From assembly GCF_001421535.1 (NCBI RefSeq), contig NZ_LMKN01000008.1, forward strand, positions 264,855 through 328,854: DNA of 64,000 nucleotides, in the 5' to 3' direction. The first letter of the stretch is position 1, and every line of letters starts with the position of its first letter. Below the pieces are notes generated by a model that was not told the DNA's origin, did no database searches, and was given only the letters and a program-made list of their open reading frames with translations. Position numbers and translations under genes: made by a program. The DNA comes from Sphingomonas sp. Leaf20. GTDB taxonomy: Bacteria > Pseudomonadota > Alphaproteobacteria > Sphingomonadales > Sphingomonadaceae. Below are positions 48,477 to 59,413 of this stretch, piece after piece.

Positions 48477-49100
48477 GTGGCACTGATCGCGTGGATTAAT
48501 ATAATGGGCGCAGCGGGTCTGACGACGTTCGCTGGCATGCCTGCCCCCCGCTGCGATGATCGCGTAGCGTATGACACGCCGCGTGCAGTGAACGGTATAG
48601 CTGTGCTGGAACATGAGGCGGTGCGCTGGCATGCGGGCCTTCCTGCTGACCTGCCTATTTCAATCGTGGAAGCGCCGTCGTTCCGCGCCGATAGCTATGC
48701 CTATGCAGCTTCGGCACTAAATGCGTCTCCCGATTTGATACTTTCAACCCTGCTACAGGGGTCTTCACGAAACTCGTATCGTCAGCTTCAACGCTTATAC
48801 GTCCTGTGCGGACCTCGAGAGCAACGCAGGATTTGCTTGGAGGCAGGGTTGAGCGGCACGCCTTACTTTGTTGATCGAAGCGGCATGCAACCACGTCCTA
48901 TCAACGCCGGTCGTGTCGCGGCAGCGCCTTTTGCCGGCCGTGTTGCCGTAAGCATACGTCGTGAAGAAGGCACTCTATTTGTGGGTATCACTGAACTTGG
49001 TGCAATAAAGAAAAAACAGAACAAAGATATCTATACATTTTCGCTTGAAAAGTACTCGGTCAAGCTACAGTGCCAGTGGCGTAACGGAGCTTATCGCTAA
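48477..49100 (+). CDS. Unknown protein with signal-like N-terminus, possible partner of the downstream secreted protein
   Basis: A 207-residue product from GTG with AGGGGG about 10 bases upstream. The N-terminus (ALIAWINIMGAAGLTTFAGMPA) looks like a signal sequence and four Cys (about 26, 111, 119 and 201) could form disulfides. It lies 67 bases upstream of the muramidase-like gene. A periplasmic immunity or inhibitor role is an inference from position only. Confidence 0.55.
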   Translation: MALIAWINIMGAAGLTTFAGMPAPRCDDRVAYDTPRAVNGIAVLEHEAVRWHAGLPADLPISIVEAPSFRADSYAYAASALNASPDLILSTLLQGSSRNSYRQLQRLYVLCGPREQRRICLEAGLSGTPYFVDRSGMQPRPINAGRVAAAPFAGRVAVSIRREEGTLFVGITELGAIKKKQNKDIYTFSLEKYSVKLQCQWRNGAYR

Positions 49101-49167
49101 CTATGTCAACTCTTATAACCCATTATTCTTTAAGAATGCCGTATATGTCTTAACAAAGGAGAAGATC

Positions 49168-52128
49168 ATGGCTTTGCAGAACGTCGATGCGATTAGCATT
49201 CCCGCCTACACGAAAACACGTGATGACCTTATCAAGGTAGTAGAAAATGCGCCGTTAGCGACGGGTGCTGTGAGTCGTGTTAGTATTGAAGTCGATGGCG
49301 GCGGCAATCTGTTCATCGGTTATGGCTTTGACCTTGATGTAAATTCCGAAAACACAATTCTGACGACCTTTGCGTCCGCGGGGATAGTTCTGAACGATGC
49401 TCAGAAGCAGGCGCTGAAGACGTACAAGGCAACAGGTAGCGAGGCTACGTTCAAGTCGGCATGGAGCGGGGTTACCGTAAACGACGCGGAGGCGACGGTG
49501 CTACTTAGCGTCACGGTCCAGCCTTACGAGGATTCGCTCACGGCCAAGCTCGGCGGTGATGACCTGGGGCCGTCAAAGGAGCGTGCCGCTCTGATTTCGC
49601 AGACTTACAATCTGGGAAAGAACGCCATTCCCACAGAGATTGGCCTGTTGCAGCAGGATCCGACCGATGTTGTGTCGGCGTCCATCCAGCGTGCGTCGAT
49701 CTACTACGAGGTCGCCTTCGATAGTACCTCTCTTTCCAATGCCGCTGCCAATCTTCGGGGCCTTGAAGCCAGGCGGCTCAAAGAAGCGCATCTTTTTGAT
49801 CTTTACTCTTCCGATAACAAACCTGCAACGAGTGAGAATGGCGACGAGGCGAAGGCGATATTCAGCTTTCTGGATAGCAAGGACAAAAATAACGCGTTGG
49901 AGACCTACTTGACGGCGCGAAAGTTCTCTACCGCTGACGCCAAGAACGAGGTCGACGCGACCTACGCACCGGCCATAAAATATCTATCGGATAATTTTGG
50001 GCAAGGGCTGAACTTCAGCGACCGACATGCCGTAATTGTAGACAGCGCGAGTGATGAAGCGATCGCTGCGATCCCGGCCTCACGCACCGCGCTGAGTAAC
50101 TTGATCTTTGGGGAAGGCGGCGCAGATACCGTCAACGCAGGTGCCGGGCGTGACGTCGTATATGGCGGTGAGGGTAACGACATCCTGAACGGTGGCGAGG
50201 CCAACGACGTGCTGATCGGGGGCGCTGGCGACGATACGCTGGATGGCGGCCAAGGTCTTGACACCGCTGTCTACAAAGGAAACGCAATAGACTACAAGAT
50301 TGTCCATAATAAAGATGACACCTATACGATATCTCATGTACGTGGCGCCAAGACAGAGGGTAGCGATACGTTGCGTTCTGTTGAGAACGCCAAGTTCGAT
50401 GACCAAGGTTTTGCGCTAGCGGTAAACAGTGTAACCACGCAGACAGACTTTGCCCTCGTTATTGACACTACGGGCAGCATGTCGCCTTATATAAATCAAG
50501 TGAAGTCGAAGATGGCGGAGATTGTAGACAGCCTGCTGGCCTCGGAGTCCGTTGACGCGCAAATCTCTATTGTTGGATTCAAGGATCCAGGCGAGACGAC
50601 GACGATCCTAAACTTTACATCGCAGGATGACTTGGCGGCACGCAAGGCTGCCGCGATCACGGCTATTAACAGTGTCGGCGTTTCTGGCGGAGGAGATTTC
50701 CCAGAAGGCGACAACTCTGGGCTCCTCCATGCCCTCAAGGGATCGGCGGGGCTTTTCAGGGACACAGCCGTCAAGCGTGACATTGCAATATTCACCGATG
50801 CCGACGTAAAGGATACCTACCTTGCAAGCGAAGTCGCTCGATATGCCGCTGACGTCGGCGTAGCTATTCGATCTATGGGCACCGCACGCACGGCGGCCGG
50901 ATCGGTGACAGAAATCACCTTCGCCGCTGCAAAAGGCGAGCCCACGCCTGCGCCAGTCCGGATTTTCTCGATCCTTGTCGGTCCGAACGGTGACTTTCTC
51001 GACACGCGTGAAAATGTCGCCGATCTGGCGCAGAACGGCGGGCGATTCTTTGATACTGACAGCCTCGACGATTTAACGGCTGCATTGTTCGAGATTATCG
51101 AAACGCCCGCCAATCGCGTTCCGGTAATTAGCTCCAATGGCGGCGGTGATAACGCGACCGCTTCTGTTGTCGAAGGCGGCATCGCAGTGACCGTCGTCAA
51201 TGCCGTCGATCCCGATACAGGTGCTATCGTTTCTTACGCGATCGACGGCGGAGCGGACGCCGGGCGATTTGTACTGGATCCCGTGACCGGGGCACTCGCG
51301 TTCGTGACTGCACCGGACTTCGAGGTGGCAGGTGATGCCAATGGCGACAACGTGTACGAGGTCATCGTTAGCGCTTCCGATGGCTTGACCGCTGACGTTC
51401 AGGCCCTGGCAATCACGGTTACGGATGTCGAGGAAGCGGGCGGAGGCAGGACCGTGCTTAATGGGACGGCAGGTCCGGACCAATACCGACTACCTGAGAA
51501 TGCCAGCAACAATGCCTTGGTGGCCCAGTTCGGTCGGAACGATAGCTTGGTGCTGGATACCGCGCTTGCAGATAGCAATCGAGATGGAATCATCACTTTT
51601 GGGCGGAATGGAGCTCTGGACCTTGAAGGTCCGGATGCAGGCGGCGGTACGGTAGAACTCGCTGGTATTGATGGCCGTGACGGCCTTCGATCACTTGGTA
51701 GCCGTGGTGGCGAGTTTTTCTACGCGGATGCGACGGTTCGGCCAAAGGGCGCAGTAGAGGGCAGTGTTGGCAACGATTTGCTGCGAGGTACGAGCAAGGC
51801 GGACGAATTCTTCTTCGATACCGCTCTCGGCCTCGGGCTGGGCCCGGATAAGATCATTAACTTTGGGGTGGGCGACCGGATCGTGACCACCTCGGCCATC
51901 TACGATGCAAACGGCGACAATTTGATCGGATTTGGCGGAGATCGGCTGCTCGACCTGCCTGATGCGGACGGCGGTGCCGGAGGCGGGGGAGGTACTCTCG
52001 CCGTCTTCGGAACATCCGGCAGAACGATTACCCAACTGGCCTTTGTTAACTCGATCGTCGATGGCGACGTCACCTATTATTATTATGGGCTATCCAACGA
52101 GGCCTCGATTCCAGACTTGACTGCGTAG
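49168..52128 (+). CDS. Secreted muramidase-like RTX / vWA / cadherin-like protein
   Basis: A 986-residue protein with AAAGGAG before ATG 49168. Residues 25-215 resemble a pesticin/T4-lysozyme-like muramidase (IEVDGGGNLFIGYGFDL, KERAALISQTYNLG, RRLKEAHLF). RTX Ca-binding nonapeptides (GGEGNDILNGG, GGAGDDTLDGG) occupy 314-362. A vWA domain (425-645) has the metal site DTTGS (433-437). A cadherin-like repeat (650-760) and an RTX/T1SS-type C-terminus (770-986) follow. The product should be exported by a Type I system, but no ABC transporter is in the window. It is the last gene before the right att site. Confidence 0.8.
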   Translation: MALQNVDAISIPAYTKTRDDLIKVVENAPLATGAVSRVSIEVDGGGNLFIGYGFDLDVNSENTILTTFASAGIVLNDAQKQALKTYKATGSEATFKSAWSGVTVNDAEATVLLSVTVQPYEDSLTAKLGGDDLGPSKERAALISQTYNLGKNAIPTEIGLLQQDPTDVVSASIQRASIYYEVAFDSTSLSNAAANLRGLEARRLKEAHLFDLYSSDNKPATSENGDEAKAIFSFLDSKDKNNALETYLTARKFSTADAKNEVDATYAPAIKYLSDNFGQGLNFSDRHAVIVDSASDEAIAAIPASRTALSNLIFGEGGADTVNAGAGRDVVYGGEGNDILNGGEANDVLIGGAGDDTLDGGQGLDTAVYKGNAIDYKIVHNKDDTYTISHVRGAKTEGSDTLRSVENAKFDDQGFALAVNSVTTQTDFALVIDTTGSMSPYINQVKSKMAEIVDSLLASESVDAQISIVGFKDPGETTTILNFTSQDDLAARKAAAITAINSVGVSGGGDFPEGDNSGLLHALKGSAGLFRDTAVKRDIAIFTDADVKDTYLASEVARYAADVGVAIRSMGTARTAAGSVTEITFAAAKGEPTPAPVRIFSILVGPNGDFLDTRENVADLAQNGGRFFDTDSLDDLTAALFEIIETPANRVPVISSNGGGDNATASVVEGGIAVTVVNAVDPDTGAIVSYAIDGGADAGRFVLDPVTGALAFVTAPDFEVAGDANGDNVYEVIVSASDGLTADVQALAITVTDVEEAGGGRTVLNGTAGPDQYRLPENASNNALVAQFGRNDSLVLDTALADSNRDGIITFGRNGALDLEGPDAGGGTVELAGIDGRDGLRSLGSRGGEFFYADATVRPKGAVEGSVGNDLLRGTSKADEFFFDTALGLGLGPDKIINFGVGDRIVTTSAIYDANGDNLIGFGGDRLLDLPDADGGAGGGGGTLAVFGTSGRTITQLAFVNSIVDGDVTYYYYGLSNEASIPDLTA

Positions 52129-52146
52129 CTATATGGCACTTTTCAT

Positions 52147-52174
52147 CTCTCTCCGGCAGCGCCACCGGAGGGAG
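52147..52174 (+). terminator. Hairpin after the secreted muramidase-like gene
   Basis: A 10-bp stem (CTCTCTCCGG / CCGGAGGGAG, one G-T pair) begins 19 bases after the stop codon. No T tract follows. Confidence 0.55.
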
Positions 52175-52393
52175 ATGGATCGTGGCCCGACACGTAGCTG
52201 CGGTAGTACGTGCTCGCAGGTATGGCGCAGGTCGCCATTCAAGCCTTTCCCAAACCAAAGCGCGTTCGATAGGAAGCGGCCGGTCGGCGGTCTCAGCCCA
52301 AACTGGGAAGAGGCTGGGTGCCGCCGCCATGACACAGGGTATTGGCCACTAACCATATGTAATAGCTCGCCAAAATCTAGTGCGCCGCTAGCC

Positions 52394-52438
52394 TTCGTAA
52401 TGCGGGGGTCACAGGTTCGAGTCCTGTAAGCGGCACCA
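52394..52438 (+). other. attR, 45-bp copy of tRNA-Thr 3' half
   Basis: Identical to 19836-19880. The preceding bases do not continue the tRNA, so the duplicated segment marks the right end of the island. Confidence 0.93.
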
Positions 52439-52580
52439 AATTCCAGATAGCATCATGATAACACGGGAAAGCCGCAGTTTTTCGTGCGCTCCTGCGTCGC
52501 TGGGGTACATGGCGGGGGTACAAAAAGCTGATATGCCATGGCCCAAAAGGTCCTGGCGGGAGCTTATGACAGGCTGGATG

Positions 52581-53924
<1,344 letters not shown>

Positions 53925-54221
53925 ATCGGGGCACGAGCATATGTGCTGGGCTGCGCTCCGCCGGACTCGTTGGGGAGGCCGTTACTAAACACGGCCGAAT
54001 CTCTTTACGTGCGCGCGGTTGTTGAGCGCCCTAATCACTTTTCCTGTTATCCGTCTGTCGACCCGAAATCGGCTACTTCTCGATCGTGATCGTTACGAAC
54101 AGAGTCATCGAAAGCGATGTGGATCAAGCAGACGGCGATTGTAATAGCTATCCCATGAGCTTTGATCAAATGCCAAGTTTAATGTGCTAATGGGCGAATC
54201 AGTTACTGGGCTAGGGGGTTG
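53925..54221. other. Intergenic stretch of about 0.3 kb
   Basis: Between the IS right end and the caspase gene stop. No gene or named element seen. Confidence 0.5.
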
Positions 54222-56021
54222 TCAGTTCACCGTGTTATCCGAGACTTTCGCTAATTCGGTACGGAGCCATTTGGCCGTTACTTTCGGCAGATCTTTCTCA
54301 TAAGCCTTCGCCCTGACAATATTTTTCCAAAATCGAGCATCTGCAATCGACTTCGTGACGCCCCAGCCATTCGCATAAAGGATGGCCAAATAACCCTGAC
54401 TCGCTGTCTGGTCACTCTCGGCGCCGGCGCGGCAAACGGGAAAGGCCTGAGAAAAGCTCTGTTCCGCTGCGAACGTCATGCACAACCAGTTAGCGGCATC
54501 TGCGTTATTCTCATCGGCCAGATTCTGCATTAAAACGATGGCGCGTTTTCGACTTTCATTAGCATTCGGACGCTTGGCGAGGGTCTTGATCGCCCATATG
54601 TAGCCGTCCTCCGCGGCTGAGCTTATCAGCTCCCATCCGCGCCGTTCGTCACGCGGCCCGAGCGTGCCGTTAACGAGCGCATAGCCCAGATTAGCTTTGG
54701 CCCGCGGGAAGCCGACAGCGCTCGCTTGTTCAAAAAGATCGGCAGCCCGCCTGCGACCAGCTTTGCCCTCGCTGGCGAGAATATAGGCCAATGACGTCTT
54801 CCCGGCAGCACTGTCCAGTTTCACTGAAGCCTCCAGCCATCGCTTGGCGCCCTTCCTGTCAGCCGCGACCCCAACACCGTAATGGTAAAGGAAGCCCAGG
54901 AGATAGGCTGCATCGCCAAGGCCGTTGTTCGCCAGCATTTCTAGCTCGGCGATTTTGTGCCGCTGCGTCGCCAGATCAGCGAGGACGGCGCCATCGAGAA
55001 GTCTCAATTCCTGATCCGTGATCTGTAAGGTCAAAAATGAGGACAGTGTTTGGTCTTGACCGCCGAGCGCTTGCTTAACGTCGTTCTGCTTAAGGGGGCT
55101 GGGTGATCCCACGGTTACCCCCGCACGGAAATAGAATTTTACGCGTGATGAACCACTGGTAAATGGCCGCTGTTTCGGATTGAGTTTCGCGGTACGGTCT
55201 TCCACCTCGGCGGTGAGCCCGGCAATTATATCCTCAATGCTGTTGTGGGGCGTCGTCAATCGCTTGGCAAATGCGCTTGCGAAGGGGCCGGGCGATGTGC
55301 CCGACGGGACGGCATTATAAGAAATATAGGTTGGCAGCGTAGAGTAAACTATAAGCTGCCCTCCGTTGTCAATGACGGATGAGCTGGAAAACTTTGCTAC
55401 ATTGGTAGCCGCCTTGAGGGGGTCTTCCCGGCAGGCGTCAAGAAATATCAAACTATACCTTTTAGGTAGTATGTTTGGTATAAACGAAGATATGTTAATG
55501 AAATTAGTTTCAAGAAATACCTTAAAATCATCTGTTAAATAGCTCTTATTAATTGTCCATCCGCCGGGAGTAGCCGTAGTAATGGGTACGATGTAGTTTT
55601 GACCACCATATTCAAAGCCATGCGCCGATATATACACGAATGCGACGTCGACTTTTTTGGATGACGCTACAAATTCATGGATCGCAGATCTTAGATCTGC
55701 GGCAGAGCAGTTCTCCGCGCGAACCTGTGAGAAAGTCGACGGCAAGGCATGGCCAATACGGCGGATGTCGCTAACCGAATTTGCCAACTCGCCCCAATTT
55801 TCTTGGTAAGCGCCCACGCCAATGAGCAGGGCAGCAGCGGTACATTCACTGGCGACGATTGCCGTAAGCTCCCCTTCCTTAAATTCGCATTTTGCTGATG
55901 TTCCAGCCTTGGCCGCGGGTATGGACGTGACGCACGCAGCCAATGATGGAGCGCCCCCGCATAGAGCAACCCCAAGTAAAATCATGACGCCGATGCGCAA
56001 CATAGCTGCCGGTAAATGCAT
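54222..56021 (-). CDS. Exported caspase-family (peptidase C14-like) protein with Sel1 repeats
   Basis: The 599-residue protein has a signal peptide (to about SLAAC), a caspase-like domain with catalytic His134 (SAHGFEYGG) and Cys197 (LDACRED), and a C-terminal series of Sel1-type repeats (about 365-570: AAYLLGFLYHYGVGVAADRKGAKRWLEAS, and others). Caspase-like/Sel1 proteins are known in alphaproteobacteria; the protease target is unknown. Codons are AT-richer than in the chromosome. It overlaps the lipoprotein gene upstream by one base (TAATG). Confidence 0.85.
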   Translation of the reverse strand: MHLPAAMLRIGVMILLGVALCGGAPSLAACVTSIPAAKAGTSAKCEFKEGELTAIVASECTAAALLIGVGAYQENWGELANSVSDIRRIGHALPSTFSQVRAENCSAADLRSAIHEFVASSKKVDVAFVYISAHGFEYGGQNYIVPITTATPGGWTINKSYLTDDFKVFLETNFINISSFIPNILPKRYSLIFLDACREDPLKAATNVAKFSSSSVIDNGGQLIVYSTLPTYISYNAVPSGTSPGPFASAFAKRLTTPHNSIEDIIAGLTAEVEDRTAKLNPKQRPFTSGSSRVKFYFRAGVTVGSPSPLKQNDVKQALGGQDQTLSSFLTLQITDQELRLLDGAVLADLATQRHKIAELEMLANNGLGDAAYLLGFLYHYGVGVAADRKGAKRWLEASVKLDSAAGKTSLAYILASEGKAGRRRAADLFEQASAVGFPRAKANLGYALVNGTLGPRDERRGWELISSAAEDGYIWAIKTLAKRPNANESRKRAIVLMQNLADENNADAANWLCMTFAAEQSFSQAFPVCRAGAESDQTASQGYLAILYANGWGVTKSIADARFWKNIVRAKAYEKDLPKVTAKWLRTELAKVSDNTVN

Positions 56022-56593
56022 TACGGGGCCGGAGTGGTTTTGGTAGTCCCGGCGGGGCAGGGTAGTACGGTGGTCCGCCTCGTGAATACGACCCTGTCAA
56101 TGGATCCGCCCTTCGCTGAAACTATGGCTGCATCGTACTTTGTTGCCGGGTCATACAACGCGTAAGTCTTGACTGCATCGAAAACCTTCCACAGCAGCGG
56201 GAGGATCACGATGATACCCATGCTGCCGTCATTGACTGTGCAGGTCGCAACTGATCCTCCCGACGACCTAACTCGTTCTAGCCAGTTGCCGAGCCGGGTC
56301 GGCATGGCGTCCTGCCTAAACGCCCCATCGGTCGTGACCGTGACCTCCGGTAGGGGGGATGATAGGGATCCTCGCACTTGACGATCGAACCGACAGCTAT
56401 CTTCATAAGCAATCGACGCAGCAGCCTCAGCTCCCTGACCAAGCCAACAAGAATTGTCAGTTACTTTGCCGAGTGTATTGGAGATACTCTTCGAACTCGC
56501 AGAGTCTATCCACTCACCGCGACAGGCGGCTAGATAATTGAGCAAGACAACACTGATCAAGACTCTGATCGAAGCCGATGTGCGAACGCCCAT
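56021..56593 (-). CDS. Unknown lipoprotein upstream of the caspase gene
   Basis: The 190-residue product from MGVRTSASIR has a lipobox LAAC (VVLLNYLAACRGEW) and a second hydrophobic patch (GIIVILPLLWKVF). Its start follows GGGGATGGGGA. It is translationally coupled to the caspase gene, so they probably work together at the envelope. No family recognised. Confidence 0.7.
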   Translation of the reverse strand: MGVRTSASIRVLISVVLLNYLAACRGEWIDSASSKSISNTLGKVTDNSCWLGQGAEAAASIAYEDSCRFDRQVRGSLSSPLPEVTVTTDGAFRQDAMPTRLGNWLERVRSSGGSVATCTVNDGSMGIIVILPLLWKVFDAVKTYALYDPATKYDAAIVSAKGGSIDRVVFTRRTTVLPCPAGTTKTTPAP

Positions 56594-57667
56594 TCCCCAT
56601 CCCCCGTATACGACCAGAGTATTGTTGCATATTGGCGAAGAACTTAGTCGACAACTCAAAACTTCTACAATTTCGCATAGCCTTGGACGATGCAATGGTG
56701 TTGACAAGCACGTCAAAGAGCGATTCGCACGGACCACCCTTCTCGGGCATCGCGGCGAACGGATTCGCCTCTCACGTTCGGTGCTTTATGGGTTGGCTGC
56801 AGAATGCACTGTAGTCAGCCAACCAAGCCACAGAATTTGCCAGATATTGGGTTCTCGCACCTTATGGGCATACCCCCCGCCGCGGGACAAATCGGTGAGA
56901 CATCAAACTCCACCCCGGGTGATTATTTCAATCCCAAAGCATTGAGCGCCACATGTTCAACGTGCCGCCTGCTTGCATCATGGCCGTCGATCAGGCCAAG
57001 GGTGTCGCCGGTCAGTTTGCCTTCCGAGGTACGGCTGTGATCGCGTATTTGGAGAAGCCCTAGGTGCACCTTCGGTGCCTCACGCGAATGGTGCCAATCA
57101 GCCGCTCTCTTGCTGCTCTGTGCCATCCACAGCGATCGTTTCGGGGCGAGGCCATCTTTTTTCGGCCATCAAGCGCAATGTCCGGGGGCGGCGGCGGGGA
57201 GGTTCAGGGCAAAGACTCGCCGTCGATCGCGGGGCCCGGACTGGCCGAGCCATGTTGCGCTCGTCTTCCACTATTAAGCGTCGGAGGCGACGTTCTGGTG
57301 GTTGCCGTGGAATGGTGGCTCCAACGGCCTCCAAAACATCGCCTCGACCGAAGACGTCACCGTCAAGGGGTGGCGGCCGCCAAGTCCGGATGGGGGCCCC
57401 CGTCCGTACGGAGACCGGCGCTATATCGGAACCGATAATACGTATGAACTGATCAACCATGTTCCGAAGCTCGGGGACGCTGCTCCGGCGCATATGCTTT
57501 TCCCGGACTCAGGAGGTTCGAGGGATATTGCCTTTCGCGATAGGCAATTCTTCGATCTTGTGGGGTGCCGGAAGGACGGCATGTAACCCGCGCCGCTGCC
57601 GGAACCGCGCGCGAAAACGGCCGGTCCGCATTGCTGCCTGAGCAGAGGGGCATCATCCGGCGGCGCC
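56594..57667. other. Intergenic stretch of about 1.07 kb without a supported gene
   Basis: Base composition changes from AT-richer to GC-rich around 57,130, which may be the right border of accessory DNA. A 34-codon frame ending at about 57,062 (MFNVPPACIMAVDQAK...) could be a remnant. The region near 57,385-57,415 has a GGGGGCCCCC palindrome. No gene is supported. Confidence 0.45.
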
Positions 57668-58741
57668 TCAGCCAAAATGATCCACGGCAGTGCTGATATG
57701 GTAGAGTGTGCTCGCGGGAATGAACGCGACCAGAGGATCGCCTCCGGGATCTACATGGTCGATCCAGCCGCCCGGATGCGCGCGCGCGAAGAAGATGCGC
57801 CATGCCGTGCCGAGCACCTGATCGCGCGCGTGACCCGTCAGCACCTTCGCGGCTTCCAGCGCGGGCCAAAGTCGGCAGCTTGCCGCGATCGCGCCGTCCG
57901 GGCCCATGACGTCGACGACGCGGCCATCGGCAGTCATGCCGCGCAGCGCTTGCCGGCGTAGCCGGGATACCCGGTCGCCCACCGCAATGCCGGTCAGGGC
58001 CGCGGTGCGCTCGAGCAGCCATATCCATTCGAAATGATGTCCCGGTTCGAAGCCGCAGCCGGGGTTTGCGGGCGTCCAGTCCAGCGCATAGGATTCCGCC
58101 AGCACGTCGTCGCCGGCGGGCAGGAAGCGCGTGTCGAACAGGGCGATCAACGCGGCGATGCGGGGGGTGAGATCGCCGCACGCCCCGGTTTCGTGCAGCG
58201 TCAGCAGCGATTCGAGCAGATGCATGTGCGGGTTCTGTCGCCGCGGCAGAACCGTGTCCGGCCACGCCTCGACATAGCCGCCTGCGGGATGCGTCAGCGT
58301 CTGGTCAAGAAAGGCGAGCGTCTGGTGGACCAGCGCGACGGTGCGCGGTGCGGGGTCGAGCCGGATCAGTGCGGCCAGTGCGAGAAGGACGAACGCATGC
58401 GCGTAGAGGTCGCGACGGGGATCGGCGACGGCGCCGCGTCGGGTGCAGGAAAACGCCCAGCCTGGTTGCGCGTCGGCCTGCCAGTAGCGGGTGACCATCG
58501 TTTCGCCGGCACGCAGGGCGAGATCGGCGGCGCACGGGTACCAGCCACGCCGCGCCGCGATCGCGAACGCATGGATCTGCCGCGCCTGCACCATCACCCG
58601 GCGCGGCACGTCGGGTTGCGGCGTGCCGTCGAGCGCGAGACGTTCGACAAACCCGTGCTCGTCATGGCCCGCATTGCTCCACAGCGGCAGCGCGTGACGG
58701 CACAGCCAGCCGGTCCAGAAGGCGGGCTCTGCCGGGGTCAC
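57668..58741 (-). CDS. AGE-family epimerase/isomerase (mannose-6-phosphate isomerase-like)
   Basis: The 357-residue (alpha/alpha)6-barrel protein has the family features QARQIHAFAIAARRGW, DLYAHAFVLLALAAL, PRRQNPHMHLLESLL and GHHFEWIWLLERTA, with catalytic His residues in the last two. It acts on a sugar or sugar phosphate, probably in cell-surface glycan supply. The GTG at 58741 overlaps gmhB's stop (GTGA). Confidence 0.85.
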   Translation of the reverse strand: MTPAEPAFWTGWLCRHALPLWSNAGHDEHGFVERLALDGTPQPDVPRRVMVQARQIHAFAIAARRGWYPCAADLALRAGETMVTRYWQADAQPGWAFSCTRRGAVADPRRDLYAHAFVLLALAALIRLDPAPRTVALVHQTLAFLDQTLTHPAGGYVEAWPDTVLPRRQNPHMHLLESLLTLHETGACGDLTPRIAALIALFDTRFLPAGDDVLAESYALDWTPANPGCGFEPGHHFEWIWLLERTAALTGIAVGDRVSRLRRQALRGMTADGRVVDVMGPDGAIAASCRLWPALEAAKVLTGHARDQVLGTAWRIFFARAHPGGWIDHVDPGGDPLVAFIPASTLYHISTAVDHFG

Positions 58742-59283
58742 GCGCCGCGCAGAAGCTGGACGACGAACCGGTCGAGATCGCCGCCGGGGAACAGGAAGCC
58801 GTCAATTCCTGCGGCGGCCGCGGCCGCGAGGTCGCTCGCCCGGTCGCCGATCAGGAAGCTGCCCGCCCGATCGATCCGGTGCCGCGCGATCAGGCTGTTC
58901 AGCATGCCGGGCGCCGGCTTGCGGCAATCGCAGGCGGTCGCATAGCGCGCCACGCTGCCACCGGGATGGTGCGGGCAATAGGCGAAGTCGTCGATCCGCG
59001 CCGCATCGGGTAGCGCGGCCTGCATCGCGGCATGGATGCTCTCGACCGCGCCCTCCTCGTAATATCCGCGCGCTACCCCCGACTGGTTGGTCACGACAAA
59101 CCGCCGGTATCCCAGCGCGGCAAGTCGTATCAGCGCGCGCTGCGCGCCATCGATCCAGTGTATTTCGTCGGGCTTCGAGGGATAGCCCGTATCGACGATC
59201 AGCACCCCGTCCCGATCGAAGAATACCGCACGACTTGGTGTGTGATCCTGCTGCATTGCACCATGAAATGGGGCGTTTGCCAT
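58738..59283 (-). CDS. gmhB: D-glycero-D-manno-heptose 1,7-bisphosphate 7-phosphatase
   Basis: A 181-residue HAD phosphatase with DRDGVL (Asp23 nucleophile, Asp25), TNQSG, and a zinc loop CPHHPGG...CDCRKPAPG. It removes the 7-phosphate in ADP-heptose synthesis for lipopolysaccharide core. hldE lies nearby on the other strand. Confidence 0.9.
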   Translation of the reverse strand: MANAPFHGAMQQDHTPSRAVFFDRDGVLIVDTGYPSKPDEIHWIDGAQRALIRLAALGYRRFVVTNQSGVARGYYEEGAVESIHAAMQAALPDAARIDDFAYCPHHPGGSVARYATACDCRKPAPGMLNSLIARHRIDRAGSFLIGDRASDLAAAAAAGIDGFLFPGGDLDRFVVQLLRGA

Positions 59284-59383
59284 TTCTCAATTCACCCAGG
59301 AACGACCAGTTGAATAGATCATGCAGTAACTGTTAGACTAGCATGTCCAATTATCAAATGGACCAATGAAAGGGAGGGGGTTG

Positions 59384-59413
59384 ATGGCCAACTACGTGCC
59401 GGTTACGTATTAA
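59384..59413 (+). CDS. 8-codon minicistron, putative leader peptide
   Basis: ATG GCC AAC TAC GTG CCG GTT ACG TAT TAA (MANYVPVTY, in fact 9 residues with Met) is preceded by a strong GGGAGGGGG. Its TAA overlaps the next ATG as TAATG. The next gene lacks its own ribosome-binding site, so translation coupling is likely. Confidence 0.45.
   Translation: MANYVPVTY

Noticed and set aside
52146..52393. A sixth copy of the boundary repeat near attR.
   Set aside because: Only short GC-rich similarity; the ordered blocks of the repeat are missing.
57098..57586. Open frames on both strands in the GC-rich part before the AGE gene.
   Set aside because: Typical of random open frames in GC-rich DNA; no start signal and no family resemblance.
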